Shown in pieces: positions 35,824 to 45,272 of a DNA stretch of 64,000 nucleotides. Numbering within the stretch: position 1 is the stretch's first letter; every line of letters begins with the position of its first letter. A model generated the notes under the pieces. That model was not told the origin of the DNA, searched no databases, and was given only the letters and a program-made list of their open reading frames with translations. The position numbers and the translations under genes were made by a program. Location: the NCBI RefSeq assembly GCF_014904695.1, contig NZ_JACXXN010000026.1:1-64000 (forward strand), given 5' to 3'. The stretch is from Nostoc sp. MG11 (GTDB lineage: Bacteria; Cyanobacteriota; Cyanobacteriia; Cyanobacteriales; Nostocaceae).

Positions 35824-35945
35824 CTATGTTAAGGCGTGGTTCATGAATAGACGCTGCTTGCCCTCAAATTTTGAGGATTAATATTTCAGCATGGATCAAC
35901 TCAGCTTAGTAAACTCTACCGGAAAATAGCGTTAATCTTTCAAAT

Positions 35946-36254
35946 ATGAGCATGATAAAACACGTTATTTTTGTGCTGATATTGATACTATCGTTCTCAG
36001 TAGCGCTGCCATCTGATGCGTCTGTGTGCCGTAATTATGATGGTCAGCAGATTTGCATTCTCAGTATCAATCGAAGTGCCAAAAATTATTGGGAATACAG
36101 AGCAACTGTAAGTGTGAATGGAGTAAAAAGGCCCATCGAGGTCTACAACTGTCGTGAGCAAGTCAAGGTGCAACAAGACGGGACTGTTTTGCCATTTGAG
36201 CAAAAAGACCCTGGTAAGCTAATATGCAGTTTTTTTAATTCTTCTGTGCGGTAA
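35946..36254 (+). CDS. small secreted protein
   Basis: A 102-residue protein. Residues 1-27 form a signal peptide (HVIFVLILILSFSVALPSDA, cleavage after DASV or similar). The mature part has four cysteines (VCRNYDGQQIC, YNCREQ, LICSFF), suggesting disulfides in the periplasm or outside. Cyanobacterial family not recognised. A second ATG six bases downstream is an alternative start. Confidence 0.7.
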   Translation: MSMIKHVIFVLILILSFSVALPSDASVCRNYDGQQICILSINRSAKNYWEYRATVSVNGVKRPIEVYNCREQVKVQQDGTVLPFEQKDPGKLICSFFNSSVR

Positions 36255-36457
36255 ATACGCGCCAGATGATGAAAACCATGAAACTTAGATAGGCTAATAC
36301 CGTTAGCCACTCTTGCCAGCTACTAAATGTATCATTCATTAGCAAAAGCCAAAAAATAAATAAAGGTAATTTTCACCCTTAAATCCTACACGCTCACGCT
36401 ATCAGTTCGTTACTGGATTGCTCATAACGTTGATGATAAGGGCTATTCAAAATCTTT

Positions 36458-36622
36458 TAGCTAATTTTCCGGAATTGATCAGGCTGGGGTAGTATCCCTA
36501 ATCAGACTATCGATTTTATGTTTACCATCTATAACTAACCTCCGGGGAATATTGCCCCATCTGTTTTAAAAAGCTCGGTCTTCACGACTGGGCTTTTGAT
36601 TTTTGATACATCTCCCTTGCGG
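36458..36622 (+). ncRNA. putative small RNA unit, copy 1
   Basis: A promoter-like TCCGGA (36468-36473) stands 16 bases before TAGTAT (36490-36495). A transcript from about 36502 would run some 100 nt through GGGGAATATTGCCCC to a hairpin (AAAAGCTCGGTC with GACTGGGCTTTT, G-U pairs) at 36569-36597, followed by a T-rich tract. TCCGGA near -35 is described for heterocyst-differentiation (DIF-class) promoters such as that of NsiR1. No ORF fits. The RNA is inferred, not shown. Confidence 0.6.
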
Positions 36623-36695
36623 TATGAGTCAGCTTGGGGCTGTATTTTGCTGATCACATTAGTAGTTCACCACACCAACTTTGATGGGTGAATAA

Positions 36696-37050
36696 GTTCG
36701 TAGTGAGTTAGCGCGGTCTTCTCCCTTCGCGTAGCGTCTCGTAGAGAAGGGGAGACGCCCGCTGTAGGATGCCCAAAGGGCTGTAGGGCGATAGCGAAGC
36801 GGTAGCGAGTCATGGAGCGTCTGGGGGTTTCCACGCCACTTGCTACCCTACGGGAACGCTAAGAGCGAACAAGTCGGGGAACCCGCCCAACGCAGTGGCT
36901 CCCCATGAGCGACTAACGATAGCGCAGCGTTAGCGAGTCATCGAGCGTCACCCGTACCCCTACGGGGAAGCAAGCTACGCGCAGCGTCTCCGTTAGGAGA
37001 AGGGTCAGGACTTTAGTCTTTGGCTTGAGCGCTGAAGCGCTCACAAAGTT
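36696..37050. repeat. compound palindromic repeat, GTAGTGAG-ended
   Basis: A 355-bp element starting GTTCGTAGTGAG and ending in CTCACAAAGTT, filled with small palindromes (GGAGACGC, AGCGAAGCGGTAGCGAG, CCCTACGGG). Related to the shorter element at 54717-54835 and sharing the CACGCCACTTG...ACGCAGTGGCTCC block that is embedded in the pseudouridine synthase gene. Confidence 0.75.
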
Positions 37051-37086
37051 GAAAGATCACTAGGGTAAAAGTTACTCCAAATTTCC

Positions 37087-37250
37087 TAGCTAATTTTCTG
37101 GAATTGATCAGGCTGGAGTGGTATCCCTAATCAGACTATCGATTTTATGTTTACCATCTATAACTAACCTCCGGGGAATATTGCCCCATTTTTCTCAAAA
37201 GCTCGGTCTTCACGACTGGGCTTTTGATTTTTTATACATTTCCCTTGCGG
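37087..37250 (+). ncRNA. putative small RNA unit, copy 2
   Basis: A direct copy of the unit at 36458 with about ten differences in 164 bases. The promoter element is TCTGGA (37097-37102) and TGGTAT (37119-37124). The transcript core, including the GGGGAATATTGCCCC stem, is identical, and the terminator hairpin at 37197-37225 is conserved with a T-run after it. Conservation is highest in the proposed RNA, which supports function. Confidence 0.6.
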
Positions 37251-37378
37251 GAAAGTGATTCAATTTGGGAGTGGGAGCAGCATTTGCGTATACTGCCGCG
37301 TATCATATAAGACATTTTTCTAGAAACCTTTGAGAGATTTTATCAGTCTGGTAGTCCAAATTCTGCAAACACCCGATA

Positions 37379-38776
37379 ATGTCATCTTTTGCTCAAGGTA
37401 TCCCCGGATTGCCCGATCTGACACATCCAACTGAGCTAGTCCAATTTGGAACCCAGGTGCTCAAAGGTTCACTATTATTAGTATTTTTGGTCGTAGCTTT
37501 GGGAGTTGCGATCGCTCTGATAAGTTTTTCTCTACGTCGAAATCACTCAGAACAATTGATATTTCTTGGCGAATGGGCTGTTCGTTATTCCCAACTTTTA
37601 CGGGGATTGCAGCATTTAGCTCTAGTATTAATTCTGTTAGTGACTGGATTTTTCTTTTGTTCAACTTTGAGCAATCGCTACCACCACTGGGAACAAGCAA
37701 AGGTAGCTCAAGTAACCCAAAGTGTTGCAGGCGAAAAGCTCGAACAATTTGCGCCCCAAGTGCGCTACGTTACGCAAGAGCCATACACCTATACCACCCA
37801 AGTTAATGGCAAGATAGTTCAGGTAAATGAGACGCGAGAAGTCAACCGCTACCTAACGCTGGCTGGCTCGCAAATTCAGGTCAAGCTTGACCAAAGCACA
37901 GATGTTCGAGGTCGCAGCTCAATTTATCGCGCAGATTACACTGCTGATTATAAAGTTGTCAACCAACTCAAAAATATTAGTAGTTTCTTTTTTGAAGCAC
38001 CGCCGCCTAATGGCTACACGCTGCTCGCCAGCTATAAAGTAGAGCGTGACCGGACTCGGCTACAACAAACTAATCCGGGGGAATATAGCTTTCCCTTCCG
38101 CCTGCAACCAGGGGAAGAAACTAGCTTTCGCGTCACCTATCAGGCTCAAGGTGGGCCCCGTTGGGTTTATAGCGCAGCGAGTCAGTTACTTTCTAATTTC
38201 CGCCTGAGTGCGATCGCTAACTTTGCCCCTGCTGATTTTGCTAGTGGTGTTGTACCAAATGAGATTAAAGGCGACGGACGCAGCACCCAATTTACTTGGA
38301 TATTTGATGATAATGTTTCGGTAAAAAACCCTTTAGGAGTATTTACCAATACCGACCCCATTCGACACACTGGCATCATTCCCCGAATTTTATTACTAGC
38401 ACCAGCATTATTTTTGTGGTGGATATTGTTGCTATATTGGTCGCTACCCATGAGCCTCAAAAATGTTGCGATCGCTGGTGGTATTTTCTTTGCTTGTCTG
38501 CTGGCTTTAACCTATCTGGGTCGCTTGATGAATGCTCAGTTAGCTTGGACTTTGATTTCTCTGGTCTTACTCTTTTTAACATGGGGGTTGGGATCAAATC
38601 GCAGTGCTTCCCTTGCTGCCATTATCTGTACTATTGCTGGTGCAATACTACCTGTCTTTGGTTTACTAGTACCGTTCAGCGGACTCACCCTCAGCCTAGC
38701 GGGTCTACTTTCAGCGGTCTGGCTAGCAGTTCGCCATTGGTATGGCTGGTACAATTTGCACCCAGAGAAGCAATAG
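37379..38776 (+). CDS. large multi-pass membrane protein of unknown function
   Basis: A 465-residue protein. Two N-terminal helices (about 28-50 and 82-102), then a soluble, probably extracytoplasmic domain (about 105-335; VRYVTQEPYTYTTQVNGKIV, PPPNGYTLLASYKVERD, ETSFRVTYQAQGGPRWVYS), and a C-terminal block of five or six helices (from GIIPRILLLAPALFLWWILL). The domain looks like an immunoglobulin-like or beta-sandwich fold. Family not recognised. It starts at ATG 37379 after the sRNA-like unit. Confidence 0.8.
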   Translation: MSSFAQGIPGLPDLTHPTELVQFGTQVLKGSLLLVFLVVALGVAIALISFSLRRNHSEQLIFLGEWAVRYSQLLRGLQHLALVLILLVTGFFFCSTLSNRYHHWEQAKVAQVTQSVAGEKLEQFAPQVRYVTQEPYTYTTQVNGKIVQVNETREVNRYLTLAGSQIQVKLDQSTDVRGRSSIYRADYTADYKVVNQLKNISSFFFEAPPPNGYTLLASYKVERDRTRLQQTNPGEYSFPFRLQPGEETSFRVTYQAQGGPRWVYSAASQLLSNFRLSAIANFAPADFASGVVPNEIKGDGRSTQFTWIFDDNVSVKNPLGVFTNTDPIRHTGIIPRILLLAPALFLWWILLLYWSLPMSLKNVAIAGGIFFACLLALTYLGRLMNAQLAWTLISLVLLFLTWGLGSNRSASLAAIICTIAGAILPVFGLLVPFSGLTLSLAGLLSAVWLAVRHWYGWYNLHPEKQ

Positions 38777-38794
38777 ACCTGCCTTGAAAACTTG

Positions 38795-38836
38795 TCAAGT
38801 CAATTGCTTGTTCTTAGATGATTGTTGCAATAGAAC
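38795..38836. repeat. 42-bp inverted copy, left
   Basis: Matches the reverse complement of 48575-48616 with two mismatches; 32 consecutive bases (38795-38826, beginning TCAAGTCAATTGC) are identical. The two copies enclose the pseudouridine synthase, Wadjet and ExoD block. Confidence 0.9.
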
Positions 38837-38882
38837 CTTCAATCTTGTGGGAAAGGGTTAAAGGGAAAAGGGGAACTTCAGG

Positions 38883-40646
38883 TTAAAATGGCGTTTCTGT
38901 TCTGAGATGTAGTGTTTGTCCCGACTGGGGATGCTCAAAGCTAAGTTCCCTTGCATGAAGATGTAACCGATTAGCAACGGCATCACATCCATAGAGGCGA
39001 TCGCCTAAAATTGTTACCCCAAGTCCTTGCGAATTGGCAGCGTGAACCCTCAACTGATGGGTGCGTCCTGTAAATGGCATAAACTCTACACGAGTGTAGT
39101 TTCCTTCCTTCCCTATTACCCGAAAGTGAGTCAAGCTAGGTTTACCGCGCTGCCAATCAACTTGCTGATAAGGGCGATTTTGAGGGTCTCCCCACAAGGG
39201 TAATTCAATCACACCTTGAGCATTTGTTACGGAGCCGGAAACTACAGCTTCATAAACCTTGTAAATTTGTCGTTGTTGAAATTGCCGACTAAGTTGGCGA
39301 TGGGTTTGGCGATCGCGAGCTAGCAGCAAAATCCCCGAAGTTTCCTGATCTAGGCGATGCACAGCCGCTATGCCATTAGGCAAAAGATGACGTAAGCGAC
39401 TCACGACACTATCTTGGCGATCGCTATAACGACCGGGTACTGAAAGTAGTCCTGGGGGTTTGTTTACAGCAATCAGCCATTCGTCTTCATAAATGGGTAT
39501 GACTCCCCTAGCATGGGAGGGGCTTAAAATTTCCCCTTTCCGATGAGGTAAGTTAGATTTTAATCCTGAGAGCAAAAACCCCATCAATGGCTGACAGCGC
39601 TCTACACAAGCCCGATAGAATTCTCCTGGGACTTTGTTTTGATTCATTGAGGACGCTCCCCACCAAAACTCTGCCATTGCTAATGGTTTTAGACCGTGTG
39701 TTGCTGCATAGTGCAGTAGTTTTGGAGCGCAACAATCTCCTGTTCCAGTAGGCATACCGAATGGCGTCAATTGCTGCAATGATAGAGATTGCCCGGAAAA
39801 ATTAGTCAGGCTGTAGGCTGCGTGCATCTGAGCCTGCAATTGCTGAGATAGTACTTTACGCTGTTGTTTGAGTTCACGCATCCGTTCATCGGTCGTTGTA
39901 ATCAGCTGCTTGAGCGGCTCTAAAACTTCATTTTGCTGGCGTTTGAGTTGCCGTCGCTCAATTCCATGCAAACGACTTTCTGCGTCGAGTTGTTCTAAAG
40001 CAATAGTCAGTGCTTCCCCAGTGAGAGTTTCCTCCGAAGTTTGCCCGGAGGGAAACCACGCCACTTGCTTCAAGCCGGGGAACCCGTCCAACGCAGTGGC
40101 TCCTCCTTGCAACTTCTCGGATAGTAGCTGACGTTTTTCCTGTCGTTGATGTTTGCAATATCGATGGCGATCGCTCATTTGTTGTAACTGTTGCTCAAAC
40201 TCGCGCAAGAGCATTTCGTACTGCTGGCGTTCGGTCAACTGCTTTAGGGTAATGAGTTCTTGTTTAATAGCATCCAATTGGGCTAATGTGCGGGCTTCCT
40301 CTAAAGCAACTTGGCTGCGTCCGGGAATTGGTGGAACCCAGCCATCAAAAATACCATAACCATTTAGAAGACCAGAGAAAGCTTTTAGTACACGTTGTTC
40401 GCCAGTAGGTAGTTCAACTAGTAATATGCCATACATCTTGCCCTCGCGATTATAAAGGTCATTTTTGGCGAGGTATTGCATTAAACCATAGGCGATCGCT
40501 TCAGCCATTGAGGTGCGGGGCAGTTTCAGCAGTTCACCACTTTCAGGACTACACCCTTGATAGTAATAGTTAGGAGATAAGTTGCTGTCAACAAAATCAC
40601 GCTCAACAAAATCTGAAAGTGTGTGCAGAACTACCATACAAGACAT
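38883..40646 (-). CDS. RluA family pseudouridine synthase with long N-terminal extension
   Basis: A 587-residue protein. The C-terminal third is a RluA domain: EDEWLIAVNKPPGLLSVPGR, the catalytic HRLDQETSGILL near residue 430, LSRQFQQRQIYKVYEAVVSG and FTGRTHQLRVHA. It isomerises uridine in rRNA or tRNA. The N-terminal 350 residues include a long coiled coil (about 110-290), a version common in cyanobacteria. Residues about 180-205 (GGATALDGFPGLKQVAWFPS) are encoded by a dispersed palindromic repeat inserted in frame. Confidence 0.88.
   Translation of the reverse strand: MSCMVVLHTLSDFVERDFVDSNLSPNYYYQGCSPESGELLKLPRTSMAEAIAYGLMQYLAKNDLYNREGKMYGILLVELPTGEQRVLKAFSGLLNGYGIFDGWVPPIPGRSQVALEEARTLAQLDAIKQELITLKQLTERQQYEMLLREFEQQLQQMSDRHRYCKHQRQEKRQLLSEKLQGGATALDGFPGLKQVAWFPSGQTSEETLTGEALTIALEQLDAESRLHGIERRQLKRQQNEVLEPLKQLITTTDERMRELKQQRKVLSQQLQAQMHAAYSLTNFSGQSLSLQQLTPFGMPTGTGDCCAPKLLHYAATHGLKPLAMAEFWWGASSMNQNKVPGEFYRACVERCQPLMGFLLSGLKSNLPHRKGEILSPSHARGVIPIYEDEWLIAVNKPPGLLSVPGRYSDRQDSVVSRLRHLLPNGIAAVHRLDQETSGILLLARDRQTHRQLSRQFQQRQIYKVYEAVVSGSVTNAQGVIELPLWGDPQNRPYQQVDWQRGKPSLTHFRVIGKEGNYTRVEFMPFTGRTHQLRVHAANSQGLGVTILGDRLYGCDAVANRLHLHARELSFEHPQSGQTLHLRTETPF
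40031..40107. repeat. palindromic repeat inserted in frame in a CDS
   Basis: On the plus strand CACGCCACTTG ... GGGGAACCCGTCCAACGCAGTGG, near-identical to the block at about 36830-36905, plus a CCTCCG/CGGAGG hairpin at 40031-40051. It adds about 25 residues to the coiled-coil region of the pseudouridine synthase without disrupting the frame. Confidence 0.8.
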
Positions 40647-40747
40647 GATTTCAAATCTGGCTGATCCTTATATCTGAAATTATTGCACCCAAGGCTATAC
40701 TCTAAAGTAGCAGTAGACTGCCGACTAAAGCATGGTGTTTTTGAATC

Positions 40748-41917
40748 TTATTGATCATTCTGCTGTAACGCATTTTGCAAATATCGATTAGCGAAATACT
40801 GGCTAATGTGTTCTTGCTCTAAGCGTTTTTTATACTCAGATAAATACGAAAACAAAAAATGCTCTTCTTTAGTTAAATAGAGTAAACTTTCAGCGTTTGA
40901 TGCAGCAATAGTTACTGAAAATTCTTCAAAGGTTCTGAAGGTTTCTTCATCCATCATTACTGAAATTGTATGAGGAAAATAATATCTGAACTGAGAGAGA
41001 ATCTTAAAACCATCAGCATCTAAATCTCCCCAGTAGAAAATGGGGCAGTGGAGAAGCCAGTTTACATATTTTACAACTTGTATAGCGTATCCACCGACAA
41101 ATAGACCAAAGCTATTTTCTAGAGCAGGAAGCGTAAGGAAATTTATAAGATTTTCAGTAATAATAAAGCTATGTTCTTTCAAATTTAGTTGCATAAATTC
41201 ATAAATAGGAGTACTGAAGTCAGCAGCCGGAAAACAATATTTAGCTTGTAAGGCTTTATCTAAAACTCTCAATCTGACTAAAGGTTCTTTATATCGTAGA
41301 GAAAATCGCTTTTCAAATATATACTCTTTTTCACGCTCTACTGGCTGAATAGCTTCAGCGGGTAAAATAGCTTCCAAAAGATTGCGAATAATACCTTGAT
41401 TTTCCTCAATAAACTTAGTATGAATCTTGATTGGCAATTCGCGGATGTATACATTAGGTCTAGGATTAGCTTGAAAGTAGTGACAAACTTTTATTAAATC
41501 AATCCAGTAACCTGCATATTCAATAACTTTCAAAGGGTTTTGAAAGAGCCAATTTTCTAAAGCAGCAACTTCTACCCGAATTAATTCTACATCTGCTCTA
41601 AATTTAAGAAATTCTTTTTGCTTCTTGATAAGCTTTAAGTAATCTACTTCAGTATCTATTCTAATTCGTTGAGGTATTGACTGATCGCCAAATTTGCGCG
41701 TTTTGCGCGTTTCTAGCTCAATTGTATATCCATAACCTAGTTTTTGTTTTGACTCATTGATGAGTTGAGTAACTGCCTCTCGCAAAGCGAGATAATCATC
41801 AGGAGGCTTTCCTACAGGGAATTCTAAAGGGCGAAAAGGCTCATCCCTAATTATTGCACGGAGAAAAATAGGATAAAGGCGTTCAGCCTTCTGCTTGATT
41901 TGAGAGGGATTGATCAC
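40748..41917 (-). CDS. jetD: Wadjet nuclease subunit JetD (DUF3322/DUF2220)
   Basis: A 389-residue protein. The N-terminal DUF3322 part is IKQKAERLYPIFLRAIIRDE onward; the C-terminal DUF2220 Toprim-like part contains YWGDLDADGFKILSQFRYYF (metal-binding acidic residues near 296-301). JetD resembles the topoisomerase VI A subunit and is the DNA-cleaving component of Wadjet, acting on circular plasmids extruded by JetABC. Its start overlaps the jetC stop by 35 bases, so the set is one operon. Confidence 0.92.
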   Translation of the reverse strand: MINPSQIKQKAERLYPIFLRAIIRDEPFRPLEFPVGKPPDDYLALREAVTQLINESKQKLGYGYTIELETRKTRKFGDQSIPQRIRIDTEVDYLKLIKKQKEFLKFRADVELIRVEVAALENWLFQNPLKVIEYAGYWIDLIKVCHYFQANPRPNVYIRELPIKIHTKFIEENQGIIRNLLEAILPAEAIQPVEREKEYIFEKRFSLRYKEPLVRLRVLDKALQAKYCFPAADFSTPIYEFMQLNLKEHSFIITENLINFLTLPALENSFGLFVGGYAIQVVKYVNWLLHCPIFYWGDLDADGFKILSQFRYYFPHTISVMMDEETFRTFEEFSVTIAASNAESLLYLTKEEHFLFSYLSEYKKRLEQEHISQYFANRYLQNALQQNDQ

Positions 41918-44900
41918 GACTTTTACTTAAAACAAGCTGACGTTTTTGCTGGTATCCTTCAATAGAAATTGGGGTAATACTAGAGTAATTACCCTCTGAA
42001 GTATTTGATACGAAATGTAGATTAGAAATGTAGGATTCAATTACATTGATTTTATCCTTTGGAGTCACGACTAGTAATTGCAGATTGAGATTTTTGAACA
42101 ATTCCATTGCATAACGGGCATTATTATCATCTGATTTGCTAAATGCTTCGTCAATCACGACAAATCGAAATGACTTACTTTTGATGTCATCTTGATTAAG
42201 ACCAAACTGGTAAGCGATCGCAGATGCCAGGATTGTATAAGCTAGCTTGACTTTTTGTCCTCCTGATTTCCCAGAAGAGTCGGTATGATGCTCTTTCTCG
42301 GTATCATCTGAGCTATACCGCTCACTGACTGAAAAATCTAGCCAGTTGCGTACATCTGTAACTAAACTTGTCCATCGTTCTTCTTCTTTAAATCGCTTAA
42401 TTAGACGAGCTTGGATATTTTTAAATCGCTCTTCATTATCTTCAGTACTTTGTCTAGTAACATCACCAAGACAAACTTTCAGGTCATTCTTAAAGTCTCG
42501 GATTTCTTGATTACGGCTGGCTTCACAATGTAATTCAATATAAGTTGATTCTGTATAGTTAATTTGTCGTAATGATTCATTTAAATTATCAATACTCTGA
42601 CGAATTTCTTCTTCTTGTTTTTCCAAAGAACTCTTAAACATAGAAACAGCAATGATAATTTTTTCCGTCATCATTTCTCTGAAACGCCGTTCATGCCGAG
42701 GTAAATCATCATGCTCAATTTTTTCTTTTAATTTAAGGTATTCTTCTAACGACTCCAGAGTAGTGCCTATATCGGCAGTTACTTCTGGAAAAGAATTTCG
42801 GAAATTGGACATTCGTGTAATAATTGCATTTTGACAAGAAGATTGCTTGGTATTTTCTTGTTTAATTTTTTCTGAGAGTGAATCTCGAATTTTCTCCTCA
42901 CTTTCGTGAATTGTGTCTAAAGTCAATGAGTGTCGTTTCAGCTTACTAGCCATTTGAGTGGTAAAGGTTTCAAGCAATTGTGGAGAAACTTGGCTAAATT
43001 TTTCTACACAGCGGGACTTATCTTTTTCTGCACTTTGTTGTTTGCCTTTTAGAGTTCCGATTTCTTCACTCAAGCTCTTCTGCTCGCTACTAACTCTTTG
43101 AATTTCTTGCTGAGTTTCTTGAATTTGGGCTTCGAGTTGTTTGAGACGGTCAGAACTTGCTTCTAACTGCTGTTTCTGTTCTAAAAGTTTGAGTCGCTCA
43201 AGTTCTGTAGAACGCCAGTCAATTTCTGCAAAGTCTTGAAAGTTCATGAAATCTTGTAGCCAAGATTTTTGTTTCTCACGTTGGCTACGCTGCTGCTTTA
43301 AAGCTTCAACTTGCTTCTCGACACGGGTTAATTGCTGGTTGACCTGATGCAATTCTGTTTCAATAGCTTTGATTTTGTTGGCATTATTCCAACCTAAAAT
43401 GTAATGGCGGCGATCGCCGATTTGGTAGCGATCGTCTTTTTCGTGTCGTTCTCCTCCATGCTTAATTAGCCCAGTGGAAGTAATGGCACGTGTTTCATGC
43501 TGGAACTGCTCCACTGTATTGCAGCAACCATAGCTAAACTGGCGCACCAACTGATCATGTAGCCAGTGATAAAAAGTTTCATTATCGCGTTTAATCTCTA
43601 GCTTGTAGGGAACCTGTTGCGAATTAAGAGCACGTTGGGTTGGATTCGGGGCTGAGGGCGTAACTCGATAGTAAACCAAGCGTCCCTGCAAGTGAGTTTT
43701 ATGCACATAGGCATTAACGCTAAGGTAATGCTGCTCTAGCACAAGAACACACAAGCCAAAGCCTTTCAATAGCCGCTCGATTGCTCCTTCCCACTCGCGT
43801 TCTTCTGCACGCACTTGCAAGAGTTCTCCCACAAAAGGTAAATCAGCCTCATCTAAGTTCAAATCGTGGATAAGACGATCGCGAATTTCTAGGTTGTTTT
43901 GAGGAATCTGACTTTTTCGTTGGCGAAGGGACTTTAATTCGCTATTTAGTTCTACTTGTTGCTTTCGTAAATCATTACGTTGAGTAATCTGCTCATCTCG
44001 TTGGGCTTCTAGGTTTTGCAACGCTGCTTCAATTTCGCACTTAATTTCTTCTTGTGCTCTAGCTTGATTAGCATAAAACGTAGTGTTGTCGTTATACTTT
44101 GGCAAGTTCAGTGATTGCGCTAGGCGATCATACTCTTCTGCTTTGAGCTGCTTACTAGACACTTGTTTGTGTCGTTGCTCTATTTCTCGCTTCAGTTCTC
44201 GCAAACGCTGTCCAATGCTATCTTGATTAATCGCAACAATCAACTGTTGCTCTTGTTGACGCAGATCTTCTAGCAAGCGATCACTTTCTGCTAGAAAATG
44301 TTGTGCTTGAGTAAGTTTCTGCTCAATTGTCCGAAGTTCTGACTCTAATAACTCAAATTTCCGTTGAGCAAAATAGGCAGGAGCAACATCTTGCAGTTGT
44401 TGTAGATTAGCAATACTTTGTTTCAGTTGCGTGAATTTTTCTGCCTCTTCTGTCAATGGGATAAGAGCTTCCAATTGTTTTCGAGCTTTTTGGATGGCAT
44501 CATGGGAAACTGTTAAATTCTCGTAACTTTCTTGCAATTCTTGAATTTTAGTTTTAACATCTGTCTTCTCTAGCATATGATTACGAACAAAGTCATTCAA
44601 ACCTCCAATCTCTTTAATACTGACTGTTTGACTAAACAAATCCAGGGCTTTTTCTGACTGCAAACCCAATCGTTTGCGAAACTGTTCACTGTATTTGCTA
44701 AATTCTTCAAAAGTTTCGGCTCCCATTGCTTTCAGGCGTTTTTTTAAGTCTGAAATATGATTAACTTGGGCGAAATGAGAGGCGATCGCCAACTCATCAT
44801 TAGCAATTACAAAAAACTTCTTTACTGCTCCCTCGTGCATCCATAGCACTTGGACAAGGCTGACTTTTTGTTTACTTACCACATCGTGAAAATAAGCAAG

Positions 44901-45272
44901 CAGAACGGAAAGTTTTCCCTTTTCTCGAAGTAATTTCGATTTGGAACCATAAGAATCTTCTGCACGAGTCCGACCGTAAGCCCCTTGCACATAGCTTTTT
45001 TCATCCCGCTCTTTCTTTCCCGTTGCACTGGAGGCTTGATTATAGTTGCGTCGTTTGTTTGACACTAGTAGCGTCAGCAGCCCATCGACCAAGGTAGACT
45101 TCCCTGATCCATTTGCTCCCGTTAGCAATGCCATCTCTCCTACCAAATTCAGCACCCAAGGACGTTGATCGAAAGTTCCCCAGTTAAGCACTTCAAACCG
45201 CTGGAGACGAAAGCCTGCGAGAGTATGGCTATCCGAATCACCATTCTGTTCAATTGGCAGGAGGATTTGCAT
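41883..45272 (-). CDS. jetC: Wadjet SMC-like ATPase JetC
   Basis: A 1129-residue MukB-like SMC protein. Walker A is TGANGSGKST (residues 51-60), then long coiled coils around a central hinge region (about 480-620), the signature SGKSGGQ (about 1000) and Walker B FRFVVIDEAFSK (about 1037). JetC dimers drive ATP-dependent loop extrusion on circular DNA with JetA and JetB. It overlaps jetB by 23 bases and jetD by 35, a strongly coupled operon. All motifs needed for activity are visible. Confidence 0.95.
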   Translation of the reverse strand: MQILLPIEQNGDSDSHTLAGFRLQRFEVLNWGTFDQRPWVLNLVGEMALLTGANGSGKSTLVDGLLTLLVSNKRRNYNQASSATGKKERDEKSYVQGAYGRTRAEDSYGSKSKLLREKGKLSVLLAYFHDVVSKQKVSLVQVLWMHEGAVKKFFVIANDELAIASHFAQVNHISDLKKRLKAMGAETFEEFSKYSEQFRKRLGLQSEKALDLFSQTVSIKEIGGLNDFVRNHMLEKTDVKTKIQELQESYENLTVSHDAIQKARKQLEALIPLTEEAEKFTQLKQSIANLQQLQDVAPAYFAQRKFELLESELRTIEQKLTQAQHFLAESDRLLEDLRQQEQQLIVAINQDSIGQRLRELKREIEQRHKQVSSKQLKAEEYDRLAQSLNLPKYNDNTTFYANQARAQEEIKCEIEAALQNLEAQRDEQITQRNDLRKQQVELNSELKSLRQRKSQIPQNNLEIRDRLIHDLNLDEADLPFVGELLQVRAEEREWEGAIERLLKGFGLCVLVLEQHYLSVNAYVHKTHLQGRLVYYRVTPSAPNPTQRALNSQQVPYKLEIKRDNETFYHWLHDQLVRQFSYGCCNTVEQFQHETRAITSTGLIKHGGERHEKDDRYQIGDRRHYILGWNNANKIKAIETELHQVNQQLTRVEKQVEALKQQRSQREKQKSWLQDFMNFQDFAEIDWRSTELERLKLLEQKQQLEASSDRLKQLEAQIQETQQEIQRVSSEQKSLSEEIGTLKGKQQSAEKDKSRCVEKFSQVSPQLLETFTTQMASKLKRHSLTLDTIHESEEKIRDSLSEKIKQENTKQSSCQNAIITRMSNFRNSFPEVTADIGTTLESLEEYLKLKEKIEHDDLPRHERRFREMMTEKIIIAVSMFKSSLEKQEEEIRQSIDNLNESLRQINYTESTYIELHCEASRNQEIRDFKNDLKVCLGDVTRQSTEDNEERFKNIQARLIKRFKEEERWTSLVTDVRNWLDFSVSERYSSDDTEKEHHTDSSGKSGGQKVKLAYTILASAIAYQFGLNQDDIKSKSFRFVVIDEAFSKSDDNNARYAMELFKNLNLQLLVVTPKDKINVIESYISNLHFVSNTSEGNYSSITPISIEGYQQKRQLVLSKSRDQSLSNQAEG

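Larger units (their letters stand above)
36255..37378. other. gene-free region rich in repeats and RNA-like units
   Basis: About 1.1 kb without a protein gene. It contains two direct copies of an sRNA-like unit (36458-36622 and 37087-37250), and between them a 355-bp compound repeat with many small palindromes. See the separate entries. Confidence 0.85.
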
